The position numbers and the translations under genes are program-made. The notes beneath the pieces are model-generated. The model worked only from the letters and a program-made list of their open reading frames with translations, had not been told where the DNA came from and ran no database searches. A stretch of 64,000 bases of DNA from Mimachlamys varia (lineage: Eukaryota; Mollusca; Bivalvia; Pectinida; Pectinidae). How positions within the stretch are numbered: position 1 is the first letter of the stretch; every line of letters begins with the position of its first letter. This document shows positions 11,905-25,385 of this stretch, piece after piece. Location: NCBI GenBank assembly GCA_947623455.1, contig OX392534.1:12038001-12102000 (forward strand). Reading direction: 5' to 3'.

Positions 11905-14900
11905 GGTATACTGGTGCTTGTGTACAGTGATAGTGATGCTTGTGCTAAGTGATAGTGATGTTTATGTTAAGTGATAGTGATGTTTGTGTTAAGTGATAGT
12001 GATATTTGTGTTAAGTGATAGTGAAGTTTGTGTTAAGTGATAGTGATGTTTGTGTGCAGTGATAGTGAAGTTTGTGTTAAGTGATAGTGATGTTTGTGTT
12101 AATTGATAGTGATGTTTGTGTACAGTGATAGTGATGCCTGTGTACAGAGATAGTGATGCTTGTGTACAGTGATAGTGATGTTTGTGTTAAGTGATAGTGA
12201 TGTTTGTGTTAAGTGATAGTGTTGTTTGTGTTCAGTGATAGTGATGCTTGTGTTAAGTGATAGTGATGTTTGTGTTAAGTTATAATGATGTTTGTGTTAA
12301 GTGATAGTGATGTTTGTGTTCAGTGATAGTGATGCTTTTGTTAAGTGATAGTGATGTTTATGTACAGTGATAGTGATGCTTGTGTACAGTGATAGTGATG
12401 TTTGTGTTAAGTGATAGTGATGTTTGTGTGAAGTGATAGTGATGTTTGTGTTAAGTGATAGTGAAGTTTGTGTTCAGTGATAGTGATGTTTTTGTTAAGT
12501 GATGGTGATGTTTGTGTACAGTGATAGTGATGTTTGTGTTAAGTGATAGTGATGTTTGTGTACAGTGATAGTGATGTTTGTGTTCAGTGATAGTGATGTT
12601 TGTGTTAAGTGATAATGATGTTTGTGTACAGTGATAGTGATGCTTGTGTACAGTGATAGTGATGTTTGTGTTAAATGATAGTGATGTTTGTGTTAAGTGA
12701 TAGTGATGTTTGTGTTAAGTGATAGTGAAGTTTGTGTTAAGTGATAGTGATGTTTGTGTACAGTGATAGTGATGCTTGTGTACAGTGATAGTGATGCTTG
12801 TGTACAGTGATAGTGATGTTTGTGTTAAGTGATAGTGATGTTTGTGTTAAGTGATAGTGAAGTTTGTGTTAAGTGATAGTGTTGTTTGTGTTCAGTGATA
12901 GTGATGTTTGTGTTAAGTGATAGCGATGTTTGTGTTAAGTGATATTGATGTTTGTGTTAAGTGATTGTGATGTTTGTGTTAAGTGATAGTGTTGTTTGTG
13001 TTCAGTGATAGTGATGCTTGTGTTAAGTGATAGTGATGTTTGTGTTAAGTTATAATGATGTTTGTGTTAAGTGATAGTGATGTTTGTGTTCAGTGATAGT
13101 GATGCTTTTGTTAAGTGATAGTGATGTTTATGTACAGTGATAGTGATGCTTTTGTACAGTGATAGTGATGTTTGTGTTAAGTGATAGTGATGTTTGTGTG
13201 AAGTGATAGTGATGTTTGTGTTAAGTGATAGTGAAGTTTGTGTTCAGTGATAGTGATGTTTTTGTTAAGTGATGGTGATGTTTGTGTACAGTGATAGTGA
13301 TGTTTGTGTTAAGTGATAGTGATGTTTGTGTACAGTGATAGTGATGTTTGTGTTCAGTGATAGTGATGTTTGTGTACAGTGATAATGATGTTTGTGTACA
13401 GTGATAGTGATGCTTGTGTACAGTGATAGTGATGTTTGTGTTAAATGATAGTGATGTTTGTGTTAAGTGATAGTGATGTTTGTGTTAAGTGATAGTGAAG
13501 TTTGTGTTAAGTGATAGTGATGTTTGTGTACAGTGATAGTGATGCTTGTGTACAGTGATAGTGATGCTTGTGTACAGTGATAGTGATGTTTGTGTTAAGT
13601 GATAGTGATGTTTGTGTTAAGTGATAGTGAAGTTTGTGTTAAGTGATAGTGTTGTTTGTGTTCAGTGATAGTGATGTTTGTGTTAAGTGATAGCGATGTT
13701 TGTGTTAAGTGATATTGATGTTTGTGTTAATTGATAGTGATGTTTGTGTTAAGTGATAGTGATGTTTGTGTTAAGTGATAGTGATGTTTGTGTACAGTGA
13801 TAATGATGTTTGTGTTAAGTGATAGCGATGTTTGTGTTAAGTGATATTGATGTTTATGTTAAGTGATAATGATGTTTTTGTTAAGTGATAGTGATGTTTG
13901 TGTTAAGTGATAGTGATGTTTGTGTTCAGTGATAGTGATGTTTGTGTTAAGTGATAGCGATGTTTGTGTTAAGTGATATTGATAGTTGTGTTAAGTGATA
14001 GTGATGTTTGTGTACAGTGAAAGTGATGTTTGTGTTAAGTGATAGTGTTGTTTGTGTTAAGTGATAGTGAAGTTTGTGTTAAGTGAAAGTGATGTTTGTG
14101 TACAGTGATAGTGATGCTTGTGTACAGAGATAGTGATGCTTGTGTACAGTGATAGTGATGTTTGTGTTAAGTGATAGTGATGTTTGTGTTAAGTGATAGT
14201 GTTGTTTGTGTTCAGTGATAGTGATGCTTGTGTTAAGTGATAGTGATGTTTGTGTTAAGTTATAATGATGTTTGTGTTAAGTGATAGTGATGTTTGTGTT
14301 CAGTGATAGTGATGCTTTTGTTAAGTGATAGTGATGTTTATGTACAGTGATAGTGATGCTTGTGTACAGTGATAGTGATGTTTGTGTTAAGTGATAGTGA
14401 TGTTTGTGTGAAGTGATAGTGATGTTTGTGTTAAGTGATAGTGAAGTTTGTGTTCATTGATAGTGATGTTTATGTACAGTGATAGTGATGTTTGTGTGAA
14501 GTGATAGTGATGTTTATGTACAGTGATAGTGATGTTTGTGTACAGTGATAGTGATGTTTGTGTACAGTGAAAATGATGTTTGTGTTAAGTGATAGTGATG
14601 TTTGTGTTAAGTGATAGTGAAGTTTATGTACAGTGATAGTGATGTTTGTGTTCAGTGATAGTGATGTTTGTGTACAGTGATAGTGATGTTTATGTACAGT
14701 GATAATGATGTTTGTGTTAAGTGATAGTGATGTTTGTGTTAAGTGATAATGATGTTTGTGTACAGTGATAATGATGTTTGTGTTCAGTGATAGTGATGTT
14801 TATGTACAGTGATAGTGATGTTTGTGTACAGTGATAATGATGTTTGTGTTAAGTGATAGTGGTGTTTGTGTTAAGTGATAGTGAAGTTTATGTACAGTGT

Positions 14901-16040
14901 TAGTGATGTTTGTGTTCAGTGATAGTGATGTTTGTGTACAGTGATAGTGATGTTTGTGTACAGTGATAGTGATGTTTGTGTTAAGTGATAGCGATGTTTG
15001 TGTACCATAATAGTGATGTTTGTGTTCAGTGATAGTGATGTTTGTGTTCAGTGATAATGATGTTTGTGTAGAGTGATGTTTGTGTTCAGTGATAGTGATG
15101 TTTATGTACAGTGATAATGATGTTTGTGTTAAGCGATAGTGATGTTTGTGTTAAGTGATAATGATGTTTGTGTTAAGTGATAATGATGTTTGTGTTCAGT
15201 GATAGTGATGTTTATGTACAGTGATAGTGATGCTTGTGTACCGTGATAGTGATGTTTGTGTACAGTCATAGTGATGTTTGTGTTAAGTGATAGAGATGTT
15301 TGTGTTAAGTGATAGTGATGTTTGTGTTCAGTGATAGTGATGTTTGTGTTAAGTGATAGTGATGTTTATGTACAGTGATAGTGATGTTTGTGTTCAGTGA
15401 TAGTGATGTTTGTGTACAGTGATAATGATGTTTGTGTTTAGTGATAGTGATGTTTGTGTTAATTGATTGTGATGTTTGTGTTAAGCGATAGTGATGTTTG
15501 TGTTAAGTGATAGGGATGTTTGTGTTAAGTGATTGTGATGTTTGTGTTAAGCGATAGTGATGTTTGTGTTAAGTGATAGGGATGTTTGTGTTAGTGATAG
15601 TGATGTTTGTGTTAAGTGATAGTGGTGTTTGTGTACAGTGATAGTGATGTTTGTGTACAGTGATAGTGGTGTTTGTGTACAGTGATAGTGATGTTTGTTT
15701 TCAGTGATAGTGATGTTTGTGTTCAGTGATAATGATATTTGTGTTCAGTGATAATGATATTTGTGTACAGTGATAGTGATGTTTGTGTTAAGTGATAATG
15801 ATGTTTGTGTTAAGTGATAATGATATTTGTGTTAAGTGATTGTGATGTTTGTGTTAAGTGATAGTGATGCTTGTGTACAGTGATAGTGATGTTTGTGTTC
15901 AGTTATAGTGGTGTTTTTGTTTAGTGAAAGTGATGTTTTTGTATAGTAATAGTGGTGTTTGTGTTAAGTTTTAGTGAGGTGTCTGTTAATTGATAGTGAT
16001 GCTTGTGTTAAGTGATAGTTATATTTGTCTAAATGATACT
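11905..16040. repeat. Giant 22-bp minisatellite (about 4.1 kb, near 190 units)
   Basis: The unit is GTGATAGTGATGTTTGTGTTAA with frequent variants in which the last bases read TACA or TTCA in place of TTAA. The plus strand is almost free of C. Edge units are decayed and central ones homogeneous, as in arrays that grow by unequal exchange or slippage. Blocks of 35 units recur exactly 770 bp apart (12201 onward against 12971 onward), and part of the same block recurs 1980 bp (90 units) from 12121 at about 14101-14450. Short units occur near 15070 and 15590. It does not encode a protein. Confidence 0.97.
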
Positions 16041-17929
16041 TGTAATACTTACTTAACGTTTTTTTCTGATTCATGCTCACTTAGGTAATCCTAGCGATTT
16101 TGGCATATTAACTGATAGAGTGGGTTGTGTTAGTCGACAGTCTTGTTATTTTGCTTTTTACTGATATTTAAGTCCTCAGTGCTGCATTGAATTAAGGATT
16201 TTTGGTCATTATTTTCCGTATACGTAACTAATTAACATAGTATATTAAGCCGAGTTACATTTTATTATCTAGCTTATTTTCATAAACGCCCATGACCGGA
16301 TAGATAAGGACTACAGCTGACGTGTGTAAGAGAATGGGCGTGTATATTGTATACGGGATGTTCTCAGACCGGACTTGAAACACAGGATGTGTGCATTTAT
16401 AAAGATGATATAGCCTTAATTTTTAACATCGTTGAATTTTCACACTTATCTTTTTTCACACTTTTTATCTAAACTATCAGATCTTCAATGAAAAGTATTT
16501 GTTTCCGCTTAGTAAGACTGATAACGGATCCTATGATATGAAATATTAAATATTAGTTTATTATTGTATTTATCTAAGATAAGAACAGATTTTGAAGAAA
16601 AGATGTTTTTGATATTTTCAACCTTTACCTTAACCAGAAACCACAAGAGTGATGCAATGTACATGTACACCAATGTTATTGTATTTTGAAATTGTCCAGT
16701 CACGAACAAATTATTGTTTTAATCTACATGAGTAAAAGACTTTACCAGTTCCGTAATTGCTTATATCCTGTGTACATGTAACACCATTTTGACAATAACT
16801 TGTTTTATTATATAATGTGTTTTTATTGCTGTTGTCATTGGAAGAATCGCTTACACATGACTTTTGTTAAATAGTGATATTGACTGGCTAACCAGTTAAT
16901 AACAGAAAAACCGGTTAATAATATCACCGCTAAAATCGATTCTGGAAATACCCATCCGGGATCCTGTACATGTAGAGACGAACGGTAAGAGCTTGAAATT
17001 CACGTTTGTCATCATTAATCGGTACTTGTTATATAATAAAACAGTTATGACAGCATATTAACCAAGTAAAAAGTCCATAATTGTATAATATATAATGGTC
17101 ACAATGACATGACCGTCTTATCAAACAAAAAGTAACTTTATCTATACAAAATAAATGTTATCAACAAAATAATGAATGTGAGAGTTTCAAAACAAATCAA
17201 ATAGACATCGGAAAACGTCTGTTTGTCAAAATATTTGTTTAATCATTATACGTTACTCAGGGTTTTCATTTATCATATTAACTGAACAGTTACGGTACTC
17301 TAACCAAGATTAGTTATATTCAATATTCTTGAGTGTTAATGGAAGTAAACTAAAAAGAATTGACTTTGATTCAATTCCAAAGTTTAGTTCAGTTCCCTGT
17401 ACCACAATAGTAGTTATCAGAAAAACACACTGCCTACAGATGTGGTTTCTTGTTGCAATCACAAGATTACCAATGCCTTAAAATGTCTTTCTTAATGTCA
17501 ATTAAAACTGTTTATGCTATCCTGGTTTATCTTTCTCCATTATTGCGATGTATAATAAATTATTATCACATTATGATATACTCGGAAAGGCCATAAGGAA
17601 ATGCGGTATGGTGGTCAAGAGCGCTAGGCTTCTAGAAACTTGGTCAAAACAGCCTGAACTCTGTGCTATTTGGACAACTACCGTTGACATTTATTTCTTT
17701 GACCCATATCATTACTTATAGTAAAGGTACTTCTTACATTGTAATAAGAGAGGAACAGCATCGAAAAGTCCTTTGGATTGAATGCTGTCATGGGTTAATT
17801 CCGAATAGATTTAATGTTCAAGTTAGAAAATATTTATCAATCATTTCACTTTTCCACGTTTAATATGGGATGGACAGTTTAACTGTCATTCAGCTAAGCA
17901 ACAATCATCACCAAAGGCATGACAAGTTA
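16041..17929. other. No supported gene
   Basis: AT-rich sequence with only short chance frames. No recognised repeat, exon or RNA gene. Confidence 0.5.
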
Positions 17930-18280
17930 GAACCATAATTCGAACTGAAAATCGATTAAACTAGGGGGAAAATATGAACAATGGAAGAGAATAAGAATAA
18001 GGTGTTCCGAAGGAGTAATTATCTGTTTTATTGATGACATTCAAGTAAACGATAGGTCCTCAGAGTGAGAACCGAGTCATCATTCTCAACCACAAGTACT
18101 TTTAATAAGCATACACAAAATACGTCAATTTTCATATCACACAAGGATGCAAAATATTTTTAACGAAACAAAGACTGCGCCCATTAAACGAGCTCGTAGT
18201 TCTCACCAACATGCATATCTTCGAATCCCTGTGTAGTAAGTTTGTTTGTCAGCAATCGACATATATTACGAACACCTCAA
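17930..18280 (+). repeat. Dispersed repeat family A, copy 1
   Basis: It begins AACCATAATTCGAACTGAAA, followed by ATCGATTAAAC, GGTGTTCCG, GAGAACCGAGTC, TTCATATCACACAAGGAT and a 3' part with TTTGTCAGCA. All these blocks occur in the same order in the copies at 59100-59520 (minus) and 63728-64000. The class of element is unclear: no TIRs, tRNA head or coding region is seen. Confidence 0.8.
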
Positions 18281-19603
18281 TATTGAAATAAAGCCTAGAA
18301 TAACGAGTCAACTACGACATATAAACATTGGTTGGAGGACCAGGGTTGTTACTATTAAGAAATGGGAAGTTCACGATCGGAAAATTGAAATCGTCACGTT
18401 TATCGTATACATTTTGTAGCTTGGTAGTAAGCAGCCCATGTTGGCCATAGTTTAAGCAGCTGATGTAGAAGAGTCTGTTGTGTCCTTTATTTCAAGTTCA
18501 GAAGGGAATATACGATCGACGTGGTCAGCAAATTTCTTGTTGTTCAGAGACAACTAATAGTCGATATATCTGAAAGTGAAATTAATATTTGGCATGATAA
18601 GCTCTTCCTCAAACAGCCTTGTATGAAAACAATGTATGTAGATTGATGAAAATGCATTATCTCTCGTAATAAACTGTTTCTTCATTAATGTGTTTTTTTC
18701 AATCACACATGAGTCTTCATTTAATTACCGAGAGAAATGTCTACTGACAGACGATCGTCAAGATAAAAATAAAGATGAAATACTTTGTTTTTAGACCTTA
18801 TCTTCTACATTTCTGGAATAACGATCACTCAGAATTCAAGCAATCCTGCGTTATAAGGGGTGAACCTAAAAACTATGCACTAGAATACCAGAATAAGACA
18901 AATAAGGACCCGTATTGTAAATACCACCACGGTGTTTCCTGTACTTAGAAGGGATCTTAATATAAACAGAAATATTAGGACATGTGTGTTATGTCGTGAA
19001 CATAAACCGTGGGAAATTATTGTGATGGTTTACATATAAAGTTAACCTGTACATACCACACAGAGTCCTTAGTTTTATGTGGTTACTTTAGGGTAATACT
19101 GTGGACGTGGTTAGACATACCACTGTTGTACGTTTTATAGTAACACGCATTTTGTAGCACGTTCACGTGTGTGGTTTAAAGACTCTTCGTGCATTTCACG
19201 TGTGGTAACATAATAATATATAGATCGTGTATGGTTTGATGGCTTTGTGTATTATATCTTGTTGAATTATATAGTATACAGAACAGGAGTACAATTGATG
19301 CATACAGATAGCCATGCAAATAATCCCAGCTTTTTAATTCCAATTGTAAGAATGTTTTGTGTAACGGTCATTGACTGAGGTGTTAAAATATAATGTATTT
19401 AGAATTGAAAATATAATACTTTTATTTAATTTAATTCCTATTTATCTAAGTTTATATTAAAATACTTCGTTGTGTTGTATATGTTACTTTTTGCAGAAAT
19501 TGCATTTGTACATTTGTATAAATTAAAACAATGTTCTACAGCGTAAACAGGATACAACCCAGGTGTATTACGTACATGTAGGTATATAAATAAATAAATA
19601 AGT
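18281..19603. other. No supported gene
   Basis: AT-rich sequence. No recognisable exon, RNA gene or repeat boundary. Confidence 0.5.
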
Positions 19604-19985
19604 ATACATCATTTGATATAGCATCCTATCTAGCTAACATTAGCCATTCAAAAACGTTTTACATGGATATACAATTATTATACAATTAACACATACAGTA
19701 CTATCATATACAATTCTTAGGAGTTCCCAGGAGTTGACTTATCAGGCGCTAACTACTTATCCTATACAATATGTGTGTGTATATATGCGTGTGTGCTGGA
19801 GATGATTGTGTTCTGCTTGTAGTGGGACCGTGTTTCCAATGGCAGCTTTTAAAGTGCCATCTTTACTGGAATGCTAGAGCACAGATACCCCAACGCCCAC
19901 CTCAGACCATTTTATACTCCACCTGGGTTGTTGGATTTGTGTGGGCAGGAGAAAAACACTTTCTCTGAGTATTCAATGCCTACGA
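19604..19985 (-). mobile_element. tRNA-derived SINE, head-truncated copy
   Basis: It matches the body of the SINE at 7507-7991, with shared ATCTAGCTAACAT, the ATACAATTCT..GGAGTTC block, TGTGCTGGA, GTGGGACCGTGTTTCC, ACCTGGGTTGTTGGA and TGTGGGCAGGAGAAAAACAC. Similarity stops at about 19985, just where the tRNA-like head would start, as expected for 5' truncation during retroposition. Confidence 0.85.
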
Positions 19986-22108
19986 CGATTATACATCAAC
20001 TATATTATATCAACTACATGTATATTATAGCAACTATATCAAGGACGCAGGCAATTCCTATTTGGTTGTCGACGAAAGTTTCACTTCGAGATGACATGTA
20101 TTACAAGGCAAATTTGAAATTTATTTGCATACTGTATATATACAATTAAGCACATCACGGCTTTGAGGCAGTTGCGAATCAAATGATCTAAAGAGAATTG
20201 TGTACATAAATTGAATTGAAACTAAATATATGTATAATATATGTGAGGGCTAATTTGAGTTTTAAAAACAATTTTACAAATAACTAATTTTCACAATACA
20301 AAAAATAATTAAAACATAATGTTATAATCTACAGTTAGTAAAGAGAAACATCAGTCAAGTATGAATAATATGAATCTATAGAATGGCCGGAAGTGCTTGT
20401 CGATAAGCCCCCTTTCATCTACGAACTAAGTTAAAGCAGCTACTTTATATTATTCGCTGTACACATGACCCTATCTGGAAATCGTGTCAACTTTATGTTT
20501 ATTTAACGGTAATCCGCGTACCCTCTTATACTACCGGCTTTATACGACTATTTGTGTGCTTTATAAACAGGAGAGTTCTCCGAAGCAGCATTGTCAGTTC
20601 AAGGCCAGGGGTTAAGGGACGGTAGTGTAAATAAACCATCGCGACTGTGACGTCAATGTTTAAGATGCTTTCCTGTTGATAATGTTATTTAGCGTTTTTA
20701 ATTTGCATTGTCCACGTTTTGAATTATAAAGTAATTACACAGTAAGATTCAACACAAGCTCTTCAATATCGTTTTTAACCTCACACTTAAAAAGAGTAAG
20801 ACATTACACCTGGGCCTAGTTGTTCAAAGCTTAATCACTATTTAACGATTTTGTTGCCAGATTTTGATAATGCTATCAATATACAAGATGAAAAGTTGCA
20901 CGTAAATTGACATTATTATATATTTGATATCTGCAAAATTGCCACTAAATCTATGGTTTCATTTTGAAGTTACAGGATAATTAAATTTTGCGCTTTTAAG
21001 CTACATATGTGAAATAACCTTTTGCACAACTGGGCCAAGTAATCAATATATACATGTACGTGTAAATTTATATCAACCGTCAACCTGGTATACTTTTTTC
21101 ATTGTTTTGATGGACAAATAAGCTCATTCAAATAATTTATCAATAACAATATTTCATATAGGATATTAAATATTTTGTTGTTTCCTGTAAGAGTTTTGCA
21201 GCGAATAAAATAGTTTAGCAGGCCTCTGGCGAGCTTAAATGAAATATTCGTGATAGTTCAGTATCGATCTCAAGGCAAATGAGAAAAAAAGGTTGTAACA
21301 TTCTTTTTTTTAACTCCAATTTTTATATAACATTAAAATGTATAAAAAGCCAAGAGTTTGTCTCCGGTGCAAAGGTCGATAACGTCATGTAAGTATCCTT
21401 AATGTGGCGTCACGTTACAATTGATTGAAACAGCTAATCACATGCATGTAGCTGATATGTTGTATTAAACATGCATAATACGCAATAATATTACTGGGGT
21501 ACATTCACTGCATTTCACGGCAACTGTGATAGATATATTTATTACAAAATTCGAGTTGTCGAAGATTAATCATTGAATGTGCAACCTTGATCAATTACAT
21601 ATTTTAACACTAATCCTACTCAAACAGTCAGTAAAATACACAAGCTAAACTTTTTGTAAAGAATTTTTATTATTAAATGATTAAGGGTGAGTTGGCGAAT
21701 TATATGAATTAACTGTATGACTATATATAACAGTCCATAAGAGTCTTGTATTCCGGAGTTCTCGTGATCAAGCACTTGACCGATTTGTCATAAAAGTCCA
21801 TCGCTATCAGCTATCGTACGGGTTTAAAAGACCATCGTGTGGTCAGTCCGATAGATAGGTCAAGTTCTCCTAGGCCTAATTATCATATAGGGTATTTAAA
21901 GAAATATTCAAAAGGATATTGTCTGATAATATTTATATAAGAATAACATATGGTTTGTGTTTTGGGGTAGATTGCAGATTTGAATATCCAAGTACGCTTT
22001 ATACAGTATATAGTTTTGATGTAATTTGTATATGTGGAGATTTTGTTAATGTTGACATTAAGTTAGTTGTGCTGTCAATGTCTGGGGTTTGTTTGCCATA
22101 GCATTACC
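19986..22108. other. No supported gene
   Basis: AT-rich sequence without recognisable exons. Short frames lack domains. Confidence 0.5.
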
Positions 22109-22112
22109 TTAA

Positions 22113-22498
22113 AGGCCCAATATACGCAACTTCAGGAAATTTTGCGGGATGCTAAAAAATTCTGAAAAACATTCCAGTAGATAACCATGCAAAAATAAGC
22201 CTAAAACGAAGTAAACATGGGCGGTAACTAAAAAGAAGCTATTGACAAAAAAAATTCAAAGAATTGGAAATAATTCAGGTGGGAACCACTTCAACAACAA
22301 GCCGAAGTTAAAAGCCAGTTCAAAATGGACGCGTGTTTACAAATACCATCTTTCAACTGCTGCTGTACCGGTAACCGCGCAAGAATTCATTTTGAATATT
22401 GCTGATAACAGCTTATCTTAACTAATTCGATAAATAGAATAAGTTGTTAGGCATGATTTTTGCTTCAAATTTTGCCGAAAGTTACGTATATTGGGCCT
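22113..22498. mobile_element. TTAA-type MITE, copy 2 (opposite orientation)
   Basis: An AGGCCC...GGGCCT element of 386 bp with intact TTAA on both sides (22109-22112 and 22499-22502). Over its length it is the inverse of the copy at 11058-11444. The perfect flanking TTAA is the stronger evidence for the target duplication. Confidence 0.88.
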
Positions 22499-22769
22499 TT
22501 AACTTTTCTTTATACGTCCATGTCCCTCGTGCTGTTATAGGAGAGAATGGAAGTGGCTCTGTGTCAATATAAATACAGCTTGTTAAAATGGAAATAAATA
22601 CAATGTAAATATTGTAAAAGGAACAATAACGCCCGCGACTTTTTGTCTAGAACAAATACTTCAGAACTGTTTTCATTGTGAAAGATAACGGAATAAATGT
22701 GACTGAATTAATGATTTACCTTAATTTTGATGCCGGGCGCTGGCGAACGGCTTGCGGCTCAAAGCTTCG

Positions 22770-22985
22770 AGAGATGCATATTGATAAGTTTGATGGTCAC
22801 CATCCTAATCTCATTTTGGAAATATTCTGTACCCTTGTATGATATAGAGATGGACGTTTTTTAAATGTTATATTATGAATGTGCCGTATTGTTGTAATAT
22901 GTTTTTGTTGACGATTTGGTATTCTATTTATTACTGTAACCCTTACCATATCAGGCACAGAACCAATTGATTTGTTGCCACATGA
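22770..22985 (-). repeat. Dispersed repeat family A, internally deleted copy
   Basis: On the minus strand it reads AGAATACCAAATCGTCAACA, then jumps to the family's later blocks: AACGTCCATCTCTATATCAT, GGGTACAGAATATTTCC and GGTGACCATCAAACTT. The middle third of the family consensus is missing. Confidence 0.65.
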
Positions 22986-23845
22986 ATTGAACAAATAATT
23001 AATGGAAATCTTGCCAGTTTAAGCAGATTTTAAAGCAGAAAACGATGAAATGCATTGAATTAAGTTTATTACGTTCGGTGTTTAAAAGCAGTATGTACGA
23101 ATGCCTTGGCGTTGCGATGTATTTATATCATTATTAAACCTTTCCTTATTTTACACTTTATAAAAAGTAGGTAATAGAAATACTATTTGAAACATGTCCT
23201 TTTAAAATATAATAGACCGGCTAAATAGCCATCAGAGATATTTACCCGGAATGAACTACTTGACCTCGTTCAATTTTTCGCGGAATTTTTTCGCTTCCTT
23301 CATTCTGATTGGACACTACGTTTCTCCCTTCATCGCTTAGACTGCAATAAAGTCCGTAAGCATTTCCATGACCAAGATGAAGCAGACAGTTTATAAGAGT
23401 TTGCCTTTATTACTTGCATGTATGCGAAGTTTTTAAAATTGAAAACTTCAATGTTCGTCCTATACTTCTAAAAGTTGTTTTCCTTAACCTCTGAGGGGTT
23501 TTTCTGTCACTTCTAGGAGTAAGATATTCACAGTAAGTTTGCACAGTCGATGAAGTGTATAGCTTTACGTGATATTTATAAAAAAAAGAAAGTTTGTGTA
23601 AAGTATAAATATTAGAAGTATAAACAACAGGCTTCACCAAGTAGTCTTAGGAGAACAAAACAACTATAGATTTATTTTTACTTCGCTACTAGATTGAGTC
23701 TTACGAAAATACGTCTATATACTGCATGTACATCGTACACTTTGCTGATGGACACCTACAGCTACCAAGGCATTTTGTAACCTGAATAGTTACTAATAAT
23801 AATTTTGATTTTGTGTTTGTAATTATAAACAAAAATTATGACTAT
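22986..23845. other. No supported gene
   Basis: AT-rich sequence. No exon, RNA gene or known repeat recognised. Confidence 0.45.
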
Positions 23846-25385
23846 TTCATGACCAGGGATGTAAGAAAGGGAACTTTTACTCAAGGGGTTTACAAATTTG
23901 GTTAAACTGGAGGCTATGCCGAGGATTTGCCAAATTTGAAAATCCCGAGGTTGGAATTTCCCTCATGAAAGAGTATTTTGCTTTAACATTTCAACTACGT
24001 TAATAAACTCAAATACCATAAAAATACTTTTCATTGGCCTTCATTTTGAAAATATCAATTTTTCCCTTGTGCTTTTTTGACGAAAACAAATGATACAGCG
24101 ATAAACCAATGAATGCTGTGGTTGTATACACATCTTCCCATGCAATACAGCCACGTCGTGACGTCATAATGGCGCAACAATGACGTGACGTCACGAGCTC
24201 GGTAAAATCTGATGCCGAAAAGAGGAAAATAATTACATTCAATATGCTTGAAAGCATTGGCGAAAATTGTATTCATTTCTCATAACAAAATGAACCTCAT
24301 CACAACAACATCACATGCAAACAGCATGTAGTAATACATTGAAAAAAAGTTGTAGTTCCTGAACAATACAAATTATTATGATTTTTAAAAGTAAAATGTC
24401 TAAAATTAGAAAACAAAATATTTTTAAAAAATGTAATTAAAAAAGATTTCCTTGAAAATACAGTGAAAACAAATACTGTCATGTTTAGATAAAATGTTAA
24501 CCAATGCAAGCTTTCTGTATGACACCGGAAGTTACCCTGTCGTGTACTATCCGCCGTCAAGGCATCGGAATTGTTCTTCTACCCGTGTTATTGTAAATCA
24601 ACACGATCCATGTAATATGTAGAGACATTTAATATTGTAATGGTCCACTTAAAGTTCAAAACATAAAAATCACTCCAAAAAATCTCACAAAATAAATGTT
24701 GTAGATGGAACTACATTTTGGTTGCGGTTGTTGTTATGACGGTTGCTAAGACCGTGTCACGAAAAACGGCTGTTCTCTCTCCGACGTCACTCCCGGTAAA
24801 AACATGAAAAAATGCATTTGCTTTTATTATTGTATGCGTTGTTAACAGATAAATAAAAAAAATCATAATGTAAACATAAGGAATGAAAATATTTTCAACA
24901 TTCATGAGGTCATAACAACATTGGCTTTCTGGACTTATTGATCTTGAATCGCTAACGCTAACGCGATTCATGGAATATGTCCAGAAGCCAATGTTGTTAT
25001 GACCTCATGAATGTTGAAAATATAATTTCATTCCTTAAATAGCGACGTGATTAAATAAAAACCTTCCAGGATATTTTAACCGCGCACATAAGAAAGCTGA
25101 GATTATTTTTTCTGCGCAAACTATGTTTGCAAATATGGGGTATGCTGTACTTGTTTCGTCAAAAAAGCTCAAGGAAAAGGGTGATATTTTCAAAATTGTG
25201 GCCAGTCAAAAGGTATTTCTATGGTTTTGAGCTTATTCATGTAGTTGAAACGAGAGAAAAAATACTCTTTCATGACCAAAGTTGTAAGATAGGGAAATTC
25301 CACCCTCGGATTTTCAAATTTGGCAAACCTGCGTCAAACTCCTCGGGTGGTAATTCCCTATCTCACACCCTGGCCATGAGTCTTA
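23846..25385. mobile_element. Non-autonomous DNA transposon with long TIRs, about 1.5 kb, containing a nested foldback
   Basis: The left arm (about 23846-24090) is the inverse of the right arm (about 25125-25385). Both contain, in arm orientation, TCGTCAAAAAAGC, ATATTTTCAAAAT, TTTCTATGGT- or TTTTATGGT-like, GTAGTTGAAA, ATACTCTTTCATGA and TTCC.ACCTCGG blocks. The tips read CCCTGGTCATGA and CCCTGGCCATGA. Each arm is itself palindromic near its tip (GGAAATTCC...GGTAATTCCC and TCATGACC...GGCCATGA), so it can fold alone. Another end fragment starts this window. The interior has no transposase and holds the foldback at about 24868-25044. Confidence 0.8.
24868..25044. mobile_element. Foldback element nested in the long-TIR transposon
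   Basis: The arms of about 75 bp pair. TTTTCAACATTCATGAGGTC and ATAACAACATTGGCTT on the left are inverted on the right as AAGCCAATGTTGTTAT and GACCTCATGAATGTTGAAAA. A looser inner stem with GAATCGCTAACG and CGCGATTC follows. The tips ATGTAAACATAAGGAATGAA and ATTTCATTCCTTAAAT resemble those of the foldbacks at 3829 and 5975. Confidence 0.88.

Noticed and set aside
11905..16040. CRISPR-like or coding tandem array
   Set aside because: Units are contiguous without spacers, 22 bp is not a multiple of three, stops occur in each unit, and the genome is eukaryotic.
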